From DASQBT01 sp963746955 (lineage in GTDB: Bacteria > Pseudomonadota > Gammaproteobacteria > Burkholderiales > Thiobacillaceae), in assembly GCA_963746955.1 (NCBI GenBank), contig CAVVDR010000008.1, positions 1 through 64,000 on the forward strand: 64,000 bases of DNA, written 5' to 3'. Of the stretch, positions 26,031-34,800 are shown piece after piece. The translations under genes and the position numbers were made by a program. Every line of letters starts with the position of its first letter. Within the stretch, counting starts at the first letter, position 1. Below the pieces are notes generated by a model. It made no database searches. It saw nothing but the letters and a program-made list of their open reading frames with translations, and was not told where the DNA came from.

Positions 26031-26926
26031 CGATTACGCACCTGATCCTCGAACTGCTGTTGATGCCGCTGGTCGCGTTCGTCATTGGCCTGGGCATGGT
26101 GCTGATGATGCGCAAGATTGCTGCGCGTTTGCAGCGCCGCCTCGGCCCACCCTTCTTCCAGCCGATCTATGACATCGTCAAGCTTTATGGCAAGCACACC
26201 CAGACGTCGCACGGCCTGATCCATGACATCGGAATCGTCATGGCAGTCGGCGGCTATGTGGCGGCGGAGACCCTGCTGCCGATGCCGGGCATGAACGGCA
26301 TAGCCGACAAGGGCGGACTGATCACCCTGATGTACTTGATGATGGTGCCGTCCCTGGGCATGGCGCTGGGTGTCGGGCAATGCGCCAACCCCAATGGTTC
26401 GATCGGCATCGGCCGCGCGCTGACTGCGATGCTGGCTTACGACGTGCCCTTCGTCATCGTCGTGTTCGGCGTGGCCTTCCATTTCGGCGGCACCAACCTG
26501 GTGTCTATCATTGCCGCTCAACAGGCCGCAGGAATCGGCGGCTGGGGCGCAGTGCAGATGCCATTGCTTGCCATCGCCGGGCTGTTCACCCTGCACGGCA
26601 TGCTGGGCAAGCAACCCTTTGAGGTTTATATCGCCCCGGCCGAAATCGCCACGGGTCCCATGGTGGAAATGAGCGGCAAACACTTGGGCGGACTGTTCGT
26701 GATGCAGAGCTTCCAGCTCTATACCGCTTCGGCGCTCTACGTGACGCTGTTCCTGGGCGGCGGTGAGAACTGGCTCAGTTTCATTGCCAAGTGCTTCGCC
26801 GTGCTGGCGGTGCCGGTGAGCCTGGCATATCTGTACCCGCGCTACCGCACCGAGGATCTGGTGCGGCTGATGTGGAAATGGCCGGTGATGGTCGGGCTGA
26901 TCGGGCTGGCCTTTGTAATGCGTTGA
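26027..26926 (+). CDS. NuoH/HyfC/MbhM-like membrane anchor subunit
   Basis: A 299-residue protein starting MTITHLILELLLMPLVAFVI at 26027 with an ATGA overlap. Motifs of the NuoH family: RKIAARLQRRLGPPFFQPIY, KLYGKHTQ, LGMALGVG, RALTAMLAYDVPFVIVVFG (acidic residue in helix five) and PFEVYIAPAEIATGPMVEMS, which matches the conserved PFD..EAE.E...G...EYSG of complex I. Eight helices are expected. This subunit joins the peripheral redox arm to the antiporter arm and in complex I forms the quinone chamber. Length is close to group 4 hydrogenase homologues. Confidence 0.9.
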   Translation: MTITHLILELLLMPLVAFVIGLGMVLMMRKIAARLQRRLGPPFFQPIYDIVKLYGKHTQTSHGLIHDIGIVMAVGGYVAAETLLPMPGMNGIADKGGLITLMYLMMVPSLGMALGVGQCANPNGSIGIGRALTAMLAYDVPFVIVVFGVAFHFGGTNLVSIIAAQQAAGIGGWGAVQMPLLAIAGLFTLHGMLGKQPFEVYIAPAEIATGPMVEMSGKHLGGLFVMQSFQLYTASALYVTLFLGGGENWLSFIAKCFAVLAVPVSLAYLYPRYRTEDLVRLMWKWPVMVGLIGLAFVMR

Positions 26927-26938
26927 GAGGAAGCTGCC

Positions 26939-27667
26939 ATGAGTACGCTGAAAGATATTCCCGTTCGTTACGAAGCTCAGGAAACGCCGCCGCGGACCAA
27001 TCCCCTGGCCAACGTGTTCGACGAATTCATCCGCTTCTGCCGCTCGCGCTCCCTGTTTATGCTGCATTACTGCACCGGTTGCGGCGCCATCGAACTACCG
27101 CCGGCCATGACCTCGCGCTTCGACATGGAGCGGCTTGGCGTTCAACCCATGGTGACGCCGCGCCAGGCCGACATCCTGCTGGTCACCGGCTATGTCTCGG
27201 TGAAGACCCTGAAGCGGGTGATCCTGACCTATGAGCAGATGGCTTCTCCCAAATACGTGATCGGTATCTGTTCCTGCACGGTCAACGGCGGCATGTACTG
27301 GCAGAGCTACGCCACCGCCAAGAAGCTCAACGATTACCTGCCGGTGGATATCTACATCGCAGGCTGCATGCCGCGCCCGGAAGCGGTGATTCACGGCCTC
27401 CAGGAACTGATGGAAAACATCCGCGCCGGCCGCTCCGACAACTGGAAAGATTACTACCGGCGCTATGACCACTACCTGGCCAACCAGCAGCGCCTGTTCG
27501 GCGAAACCTGGCAGACCCCGACCGAGGTGATCGGCGAGGCCCACCACTACGGCCTCGCAGGCCCCGAGACCGAAGGCGAACATACCCGCCTGCTGGGTTT
27601 GCACAAAGCGCCGCTGGAGCCCCTGCGCATGACCCTCAATGCCGGCAAGCTGGAGCGTCTGGAATGA
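26939..27667 (+). CDS. NuoB/MbhJ-like [4Fe-4S] small subunit
   Basis: A 242-residue protein with a GAGAGGAAG ribosome-binding site. The proximal [4Fe-4S] ligands are visible: Cys pair in LHYCTGCGAIELPPA, CSCTVNGGMYW and the AGCMPRPEAVIHGL motif. The core equals the NuoB/MbhJ fold; the C-terminal 90 residues (from about 150) are longer than NuoB and contain acidic helices. In a CTGCG arrangement the first cluster motif is CxxC, as in [NiFe] hydrogenase small subunits, rather than the CC of complex I. It passes electrons between the ferredoxin-like subunit and the large subunit. Confidence 0.9.
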   Translation: MSTLKDIPVRYEAQETPPRTNPLANVFDEFIRFCRSRSLFMLHYCTGCGAIELPPAMTSRFDMERLGVQPMVTPRQADILLVTGYVSVKTLKRVILTYEQMASPKYVIGICSCTVNGGMYWQSYATAKKLNDYLPVDIYIAGCMPRPEAVIHGLQELMENIRAGRSDNWKDYYRRYDHYLANQQRLFGETWQTPTEVIGEAHHYGLAGPETEGEHTRLLGLHKAPLEPLRMTLNAGKLERLE

Positions 27668-28257
27668 GTACTGACCTGGTCTGTCCGGATGTCTACCAAT
27701 GGCTGTGCCATCTGCTCAAGGAGGTGGACAGCGTCACCCACAAGCCTCGGTACGAGCGGCGCCAGCGTCTGGATATTGCGGCCGACGCCCTGCCGGCGCT
27801 GCTGGCCCTGTTGCAGGGCAAGGGCTCCTTTGTCCACCTGTCGGCCATTTCCTGCGTGGACTGGATCAGGCAAGGCGAATTTGAACTGGTCTACCACGTC
27901 TGTTCCTACGAACTGAAGGTCACGGTTTCCGCACACATCCGCATTCCGCGCGAGCCGGGGCGCTATCTTTCCGTGTACGACATCTACAAGCCGGCCGGAT
28001 TCTTCGAGCGCGACATCTTCGAGATGTACGGCATCTATTTCGAAGGTAGCCCGTGGATGGAAAAATTCATCCTCACGGAATGGGACGGCCCCCCACCGAT
28101 GCGCAAGGAATTCGATTCCGAAGCCTGGGTCGACGACCATTTCGACTGGCAGGATTACCACCCTGAATGGCTCAACGAGTTGGAGGCCCAGGGTGGCGGC
28201 ATCGCCATCCGCCCGGAAGAGCAGCGTTTCAGCCGGAAAGCAAAAGATGAGAGCTGA
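27664..28257 (+). CDS. NuoC/MbhK-like 30-kDa subunit
   Basis: A 197-residue protein overlapping the NuoB-like gene by 4 bases. The conserved segment VYDIYKPAGFFERDIFEMYG, followed by IYFEGSPWMEKFILTEWDGP and PPMRKEF, corresponds to the NuoC signature ERE.YDM.GI.F.GHP.L.RIL....W.G.PLRKD. It is soluble and, with the NuoD-like protein, forms the base of the peripheral arm. Its end overlaps the start of the large-subunit gene by 11 bases. Slightly longer than most MbhK proteins, with an acidic tail. Confidence 0.9.
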   Translation: MSTDLVCPDVYQWLCHLLKEVDSVTHKPRYERRQRLDIAADALPALLALLQGKGSFVHLSAISCVDWIRQGEFELVYHVCSYELKVTVSAHIRIPREPGRYLSVYDIYKPAGFFERDIFEMYGIYFEGSPWMEKFILTEWDGPPPMRKEFDSEAWVDDHFDWQDYHPEWLNELEAQGGGIAIRPEEQRFSRKAKDES

Positions 28258-29390
28258 GAACTATCAGGCGCGCCATCAGCCGCCCAGCCACGAATATGAA
28301 CTGAACTTCGGTCCCAACCATCCGGGCATCGAAGGCAACTACGCCCTCAAGGTGAGGTTGCACGGCGACATCGTGACCGATGCCAAGGCCGATGGCGGCT
28401 ACCTGCACCGCGGCTTCGAGAAGCTGATGGAGCAGCGGCTGTGGATCCAGAACATCGCCCTGGTGCCGCGCATCTGCGTGCCGGACCCCGCGCCCATGGA
28501 ACTCGCTTATTCCACCGCCGTGGAGACTCTGTGCGGCCTTGACGTCCCGGTGCGGGCGAAGTGGCTGCGCGTATTGCAGATGGAACTCTCGCGCATCGCG
28601 GCCCACCTGTTCACCTTCGGCGGCCATGCCGCCACCACCGGCATGTACAACACGATGTACTGGGGCGTGGCCGACCGCGACGTGGTGCTCGATCTGTTCG
28701 AACAACTGACCGGCGGCCGTGTCTACCACATCTACAACATCCCCGGCGGGGTGCGGCGCGACGTGCCGGAAGGATTCCTGACAAACGTCGCCAACACCAT
28801 GGATTACCTGGAATCGCGCTTTGCGGACTACGACAACCTGTTCTTCACCAATCAGGTGTTCGTCGCCCGCGCGCGCGGCATCGGCGTCCTCTCGCAGCAG
28901 CAGGCGCTGGAACTGGGCGTCACCGGCCCCAACCTGCGCGCGACCGGACTGGCCTTCGATGTGCGCCGCGACGATCCCTATCTGGTCTACGACCAGATCG
29001 AATTCGACATTCCCATCGAGCACGCCGGCGACGCCTGGGCGCGCACTCTGGTACGCCGCGCGCGAACTCAAGGAAAGTATCCGCATCGTGCGCCAGGTGA
29101 TCGCCCGCCTGCCGTCCATTGGCGGTGCGATCCGCGCCCCCATTCCCAACCCGCTGGCCTGGAATGTGCCAGCCGGCGAGTATTACGCGCGGGTCGAATC
29201 GTCCAAGGGCGAACTGTCCTGGTACGTGGTTTCGAATGGCGGCGTCAAGCCCTACCGCACCCACATCCGCGGCCCCTCCTCCATGCACGCCGTGCAGGTG
29301 CTGGAAACCTTGAGCAAGGGCGCCCGGCTGGAGGATGTGGCGCAGATCATGTTCTCGCTCGATGCCTGTCCGCCGGAGGTCGATCGCTGA
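28247..29390 (+). CDS. NuoD/MbhL-like large subunit without [NiFe] ligands, frameshifted
   Basis: The gene starts MRAENYQARHQPPSHEYELN and follows NuoD/MbhL (GGYLHRGFEKLMEQRLW, SRIAAHLFTFGGHAATTGMY). Near 29059 the frame changes: the upstream frame reads EHAGDAWARTLVRRART, the next frame gives AARELKESIRIVRQVIARLP and continues properly to the TGA at 29390. One extra C in the GC-rich run around 29058-29066 explains it, so a sequencing error or fresh mutation is likely; corrected length is about 380. The two CxxC motifs that bind NiFe are missing: the first site reads RICVPDPAP and the last DACPPEVDR, each with a single Cys. The protein should therefore not be a hydrogenase but an Ehr/Mbx-like redox subunit. 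Confidence 0.85.
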
Positions 29391-31225
29391 TGTCCGATAT
29401 CGATTACAAGGACAAGGGCAGCGTACTCAATCCCTTGCGTGCCTTGTCCTTCTTCGCGCGCAAGCCGGTGACGGTGCCGCTCGAGCCGCGTCCCGCAGCG
29501 GAGCGTTATCGTGGTTTTCATGTCAACGACTGGGAGAAGTGCATCGGCTGCTCCACCTGCCAGAAGGTGTGCGACAACGCCGCCATCACCATGGTGCAGG
29601 TGCCGGGCCTGCCGAACGATCCGGTCAAGGGCGTGCGCAACTTGCGCCCGGCTATCGACTACGGGCGCTGCTGCTGGTGCGCCTTATGCGTCGACCTGTG
29701 CCCAACCGGCTCCATCACCCTGTCGCGCGAATACGTGCACACCTGCACCGATCCGCAACTCCACAGCTACTTTATCCTGCCCGACTCCAACGGCATACAC
29801 GGCAAGCACTTCCCGGGCGGCTGGGACAAGCAGGCGGACAACGACCTGGTCGACCACCAGCGCCAGCCCATGGGCGAGCTTGAACCCGCCAAACGCATCG
29901 GCAACTTCGATGAAATGGTGTCCGGCTACACCCGGCAGCAGGCCATCCTGGAAGCGTCCCGCTGCGTGCAGTGCGGCATGTGCCATGACGCCTGTCCCAC
30001 CCGCATGGATGCGCCGGAATACATCCGCGCCATCTGGCAGGACGACCTGGAAGAAGCGGTGCGCCAGATCTACCGGACCAATCCTTTCGCCCATACCTGT
30101 GGCCGGGTCTGCACCCATCGCTGTGAGGACGCCTGTTCGCTCAATCATCGCGGCGAACCCATCGCGATCCGCTGGCTCAAACGCTATGCCATGGACAACG
30201 TGGCACCGGAGCGGGTCAAGGCTATTGTCGCCGAAGGGTTGAAGGGCCATGACGGCGGGCGTCGCGTTGCCATCGTCGGCGCCGGGCCGGCGGGCCTGAC
30301 CGCAGCCTTTGACCTTGCCCAGGCGGGTCATCGTGTCACCGTATTTGAAGCCCTGCACAAGGCCGGCGGCATGACCCGTTACGGCATCCCCGACTACCGC
30401 CTGCCCGGGACGATGTTGGACCGGGACGTGGAAGTGATCACCGGCCTGGGCGTGCAGATCCGCTATGACACCCGCATTGGCAAGGACATCCCCATGGAAG
30501 CCCTGTGCCGTGACTACGATGCCGTAGCGTTGGCCATCGGTGTGCAATACGGCCGCTCCACGCGCGTCCCCGGCAGTGACCACCCCCACGTGTTCCGAGC
30601 CGTGGATTTGCTGCGCGGCCTTGCAAACGGCGCGGACCTCCACGTTCCGGATCGCGTGGTGGTCATCGGCGGCGGCAACGTGGCCATGGACATCGCCCGT
30701 TCGCTGGCACGCCTGCAAAAGAGGCAGCACGGCGAGGTAGGAGTGACCGTCGCTGCGGTCGAGTCCGCCGGCCAATTTCCGGCTGATCCCGAAGAGATCA
30801 AGGAAGCGGACGAGGAAGGTATCGACATTCTCCCTGAACGCGGTCCGCAATCAGTGCTGGTGGAAGATGGACAGGTGCTGGGGCTGAAGACTGCCAGGGT
30901 ACTATCGCTGTTCGATACGCAGGGCCGCTTCGCTCCGACCTACAATCCCGATGATCAGCAGTTCCACAAGGGGGCATGGGTCGTCGAGGCGATTGGCCAG
31001 ATGAGTGATGCCGAGGTCGTGCTCGGCGCGGCATACACTGAACAGTTGGAATGGATGCGCAGCCGCTTGGCAGTCGATGCGCAAGGCCATACTTCCCTGC
31101 CCTGGCTGTGGGCAGCGGGCGACATGGTGAACGGTCCCGATGTGGTGCATGCCGTGGCCGATGGCCACCGGGTCGCCGCAGACATCCACCGTTATCTCAA
31201 CGAGCGCGCCGAGGTGTCGGCATGA
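29390..31225 (+). CDS. NuoI-type ferredoxin fused to GltD-like FAD/NAD(P) oxidoreductase
   Basis: A 611-residue protein from the ATG at 29390 (TGATG overlap with the large subunit). Residues about 45-110 hold two [4Fe-4S] clusters, CIGCSTCQKVC and CCWCALCVDLC, in NuoI/MbhN style. About 195-260 has the GltD-type N-terminal Fe-S region (CVQCGMCHDACP, later CGRVCTHRCEDAC). The FAD site VAIVGAGPAGLTAAFDLAQA lies near 293 and the second dinucleotide site VVVIGGGNVAMDIARSLARL near 424, with the family PDYRLPGTMLDRDVE between. In related complexes these are separate subunits. The fusion implies that NAD(P)H is the soluble electron donor or acceptor of the complex. The reading frame also runs on from the preceding gene only because of the frameshift there. 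Confidence 0.9.
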   Translation: MSDIDYKDKGSVLNPLRALSFFARKPVTVPLEPRPAAERYRGFHVNDWEKCIGCSTCQKVCDNAAITMVQVPGLPNDPVKGVRNLRPAIDYGRCCWCALCVDLCPTGSITLSREYVHTCTDPQLHSYFILPDSNGIHGKHFPGGWDKQADNDLVDHQRQPMGELEPAKRIGNFDEMVSGYTRQQAILEASRCVQCGMCHDACPTRMDAPEYIRAIWQDDLEEAVRQIYRTNPFAHTCGRVCTHRCEDACSLNHRGEPIAIRWLKRYAMDNVAPERVKAIVAEGLKGHDGGRRVAIVGAGPAGLTAAFDLAQAGHRVTVFEALHKAGGMTRYGIPDYRLPGTMLDRDVEVITGLGVQIRYDTRIGKDIPMEALCRDYDAVALAIGVQYGRSTRVPGSDHPHVFRAVDLLRGLANGADLHVPDRVVVIGGGNVAMDIARSLARLQKRQHGEVGVTVAAVESAGQFPADPEEIKEADEEGIDILPERGPQSVLVEDGQVLGLKTARVLSLFDTQGRFAPTYNPDDQQFHKGAWVVEAIGQMSDAEVVLGAAYTEQLEWMRSRLAVDAQGHTSLPWLWAAGDMVNGPDVVHAVADGHRVAADIHRYLNERAEVSA

Positions 31226-31731
31226 ACGAGCAAGAAGGCGCGCCCAGCGGTTATGAGCGCATCCGGGCAAAGAAATCGCTGAAGGAAATTCTGCAGGTGG
31301 CAACCTCTTTCGAGGCAAGCGCGCGGGATTTTTACACCGCACTCATCCCCAGGGTCAGCAAGCGCCTGCGCTGGCTGGTGGAAGAACTGGCCCGGGAAGA
31401 AGCAGGCCATTATGCCCTGTTCACCGAACTGGCTTCCCGCCCTGACATCGAGCGCCACATCGCTGCCGAGGTGGACACGCCCGCCAGTGACCGCAAATTC
31501 TCCGATGCCGTGTTGCAGCCGGAACTGGGCGAACAGCCCGACGACCAGGCCATCCTGCAATATGCCCTGGGCCGGGAACACACTGCCATGGAGCAATACC
31601 GGGCGCTGGCCGAGAGCACCGAGCCCGGCCCGATCCAGGATCTGTTCCGCTACCTGGCCGACCAGGAAACCAGGCACAAGAACGAGCTTGAGCAGATCTA
31701 CTACGAGACCGTGCACAGCGGCGGCGTCTAA
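31222..31731 (+). CDS. Ferritin-like diiron protein (rubrerythrin-type, no rubredoxin domain)
   Basis: A 169-residue four-helix protein starting MNEQEGAPSGYERIRAKKSL, with its ATG overlapping the fusion gene by 4 bases. Carboxylate/His iron ligands of the rubrerythrin pattern are visible: Glu in ATSFEASARDFY, ELAREEAGHYALF, REHTAMEQYRALAE and ADQETRHKNELEQIY. The C-terminal rubredoxin-like Cys4 domain of full rubrerythrin is absent. Rubrerythrins reduce peroxide, usually with reductant from a ferredoxin or NAD(P)H system; being last in the operon, it may protect the oxygen-sensitive clusters of the complex. No clear terminator follows. Confidence 0.82.
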   Translation: MNEQEGAPSGYERIRAKKSLKEILQVATSFEASARDFYTALIPRVSKRLRWLVEELAREEAGHYALFTELASRPDIERHIAAEVDTPASDRKFSDAVLQPELGEQPDDQAILQYALGREHTAMEQYRALAESTEPGPIQDLFRYLADQETRHKNELEQIYYETVHSGGV

Positions 31732-31891
31732 AGAAGCACTTGTCTTTCGCCGGTTCGTGGCGGGGTCACGCCGTCACGTCCCGCAGTGACACCCAGGATG
31801 GGAAAGGCAAGTTGCGCTTAACGCTGGCTTGCATTTCCCTGCCTTCTCCCCAATCACCTGATGCGCGTCGTAGCCGCGTCAGCCTGTTGGC

Positions 31892-34800
31892 CTACCCAAC
31901 CGCGGACAGCGTCGGACGTTGAGTGTCGCGGCCAACATGCGTGATCTCGGCAGTGGCCTGCGATTCCTCGATGGGCGCAAGCGGATCGGCTCCAAGCGTG
32001 CCGATGAACTGGCGCCACGACTCAGGATCATTCAGCGCCTCAAGCTGCGACTGGGCGTAGGCAACGCGCGCGTCCAGATCGAGGCGGCGCGACTCGCCTG
32101 CATTGTGCGGGTTTTGCTGGAAGTGCAGGAGTTCGTTCAAGCTGCGCGTCCACAGCGCCAGATCGCGCTGCCGCTTGACTTGCAGGCGCTGCCGATACCA
32201 GTCCGATTCGAACAGGGCTTCGCGCGTGAACATGGCGCGAATCTCCGCAGCATGCACATCCATGCCCCGGTAATGTCCATACGCCATGATGGACAGCAGC
32301 GCCTTGAGCGGCGGCGAGGCGTCTGAAATGCTGCCATCCTCGAAATAGCGTTTCGCGACGCGTCCCTGTGCTTCGACAATGTTGTGTACACCTTCCGCGA
32401 ATACCGACAGGTCCTGGGTCTCCGGCTTGAGGATGGCCTCGGTAAAGACGGCGCGCGGGTTGTCGAAGATCTTGCCCATGAAGTGCGCAACGAAACGTTC
32501 GGTGATGCGATAGCCAAGCCGGCTCGCGAGCACGCGCCGGCCCTCGAAGTCGAAGTCATCCAGCGCTTCCATATAGCCTTGCGCGATGAGCCAGGATGCC
32601 TTGCGCTGCTCGGGATGCAGGCGCGCCCAGATTTCCGGCACCAACAGGCTGATATCGTGATCCACCCGCATATTCGGCCCAACATGGCCGGCCGAAGTGG
32701 AGAAGCCGTCATGGCCGGTGAGCATCATCGACACCAATGCATTGTTGAGATCGGCCGTCGGCCGCAACGCGTTGAACGGCCCTTTGGTGAGCGCACCTTC
32801 GGAACCCGCCCCGGTAGTGGAAGGAGACTTGCCGGTGAGGGAACAGATGTAGTCCATGAACAGTTCCGGCAACGCCTGATAGTGGATGGGGTTGTACACC
32901 GCCAGGGAACGTATGCCCGCTTCGGGCGGGTTGTTGCGCCGCCCGGACAACACGGCATCCACACTCACGCACACCGGCGTGTCCGCAGGCAGCTTGCGAT
33001 GAAAACGCATACCCGTTTCCGCCGCGTATTTGCGCATCGGGTTGGCGATGTCGGGACGCAATTGAAGATAGCGCGGGTTCCTCGACGGCTTGCCATCCAC
33101 CAGTCGCGGGCGCGCTGAAGAGGCAACGATCTGTCCGGCGCGCGTGGCGGCCAGCAGAAGCTCGCGCAAGGGCGGCGTGTAGCCGTCCAGGCTCATTACA
33201 TCCTCGACCTCGGCGGCGAGCGAGTCGCCGGCCAGCGGCTCATAGTTGGCGAGGAAGTTGTCGGACCGCGCCATGTCGGCCTCGGTCTGCTTGTCGTAGC
33301 CGGGCACGATTGCGTCATCCGGACGCTGGAACAGGCGCGTCTCGCAGTTGTGCGTAAGCTTGACGCTGCCGGCCTGGTCCTGGCCGGGCTTGCAGCCGAC
33401 CAGCCTGGCCACGGGCGCAACCACCGAGGCGGTGATGTCGTCCTCCATCTGCACCTTTTCCGCCGGGATGAAATCCTGGCGCAGCTTGAAGGTGCGCCAC
33501 TGTTCGTTCGCGTCGAAACCAACGCGCAGGTAGCTAGCAACGATGCGCCGGCCGAACATCTTGAGTTCGTGACCGGGTGCACCGTCCACCACGTCAACCG
33601 CAAGCTGTTCGTCCCAGCGCTCGCCCCACTCAGGCCGGTAGAAACGCTTGATGAGGAACACCAGCGCCAGGATGCGCGGGGGGATACTGTCCAGCCAGGC
33701 GTTGTACTCATCGTGGTAGCTCGACGAAGGAGTAAGCAGCCTGATCACCGAACCAAGGCTGCGATCCATTGTCAGTGGTTTGCGGGCTGCGTCTCGGTCC
33801 TCGTGTTCGAAGCCGGGTTTGAAACGCCCGGTGTAATCACGCTCGAATATGCTCCGCACCCAGGCCAAATCCCGTTCAAGGTCATCAATGAACAGCGGCC
33901 CATAAATCACTGCGTCCTCAAGCGACTTGGAAATCTCCGACTTGCCGCCGCCGGACACCGTGCACGGTTTGTGACAGAAAGTGCCTTCCGGTTCGATACC
34001 GATCAGGCGCCATGACGGCGCACCGGGATGCCGGCGCATCTCCACCTTGTAGCCATTGGGTTGCATGTAAATCTTGCCCGGCATCAGGCGTATCCGGTGC
34101 TTCCTGCCGTTGTGCTCCCAGGTGATACTCTGCGCGTTCAGGTCAAAGCGCACCGCCTGGGGCACGTAGACGATGTCCGGGTAGTTCACATCCAGCGCGT
34201 GGCCCTCGGGCATGGGGTGCATGAATTGTCCGTAGCGTCCCACCATATCCTGGAAGGAATAGCCTGGCTCGTGCGTGCTGCTGTCCACCCCATATTCCTC
34301 TCCGTGGTTGCGGCACTGAAATACCATCGCGCCGCCTGCGTGCTCTTCCTCGGCCAGCCCGTAGAGGTTCGCGGCAAAGCTGATCTGGGTCTTGACCTCT
34401 TTCTTGCAGTAGCCAAAGTAATTGTCCGCCAGGATGGTGACCATCACGCCGCTGACATCGCGCGCGGCGAGCTTGAACGCCTGACCCTCGTTGTAGCGTT
34501 CAGCGGGTGCCTTCCAGCACATGCCGTCGCGGCGCTGGCGCTCGCTTGCTTCGTTCCAGTTCGGCAGGCCCAGTTCGCGCTTGGTGAGGCCAACCAGATG
34601 CGGCGCGAGCACCACACAGCCGGTGTGCCCGCTCCAGTGTTCCACATCCAGTCCCGCATCGTGTTCCGGCAGGAAGGGATTGCCGCCGTTGCCAAAGATG
34701 CTCTCGACAAAATCCAGGTTGCTCACCAGATTCCCCGGCACGAAGAAGCGGATTTCCATGCTCTTCTGCGGCTGCACGCCGGGGATGGCCGGACAGATCA

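Noticed and set aside
20244..31225. Energy-conserving [NiFe] hydrogenase
   Set aside because: Neither CxxC nickel-iron motif is present in the large subunit (RICVPDPAP and DACPPEVDR), and no hydrogenase maturation genes are seen.
20244..31225. Ordinary respiratory complex I (nuo operon)
   Set aside because: NuoE, F, G, A and J are absent, while MrpE, F, G, B and C and a GltD-type flavoprotein are present.
28193..31225. One 1010-residue fusion of the NuoD-like and ferredoxin-flavoprotein genes
   Set aside because: The joined frame contains about 110 residues of meaningless sequence; family sequence continues in another frame to a normal stop at 29390, so the fusion is an artefact of a one-base frameshift.
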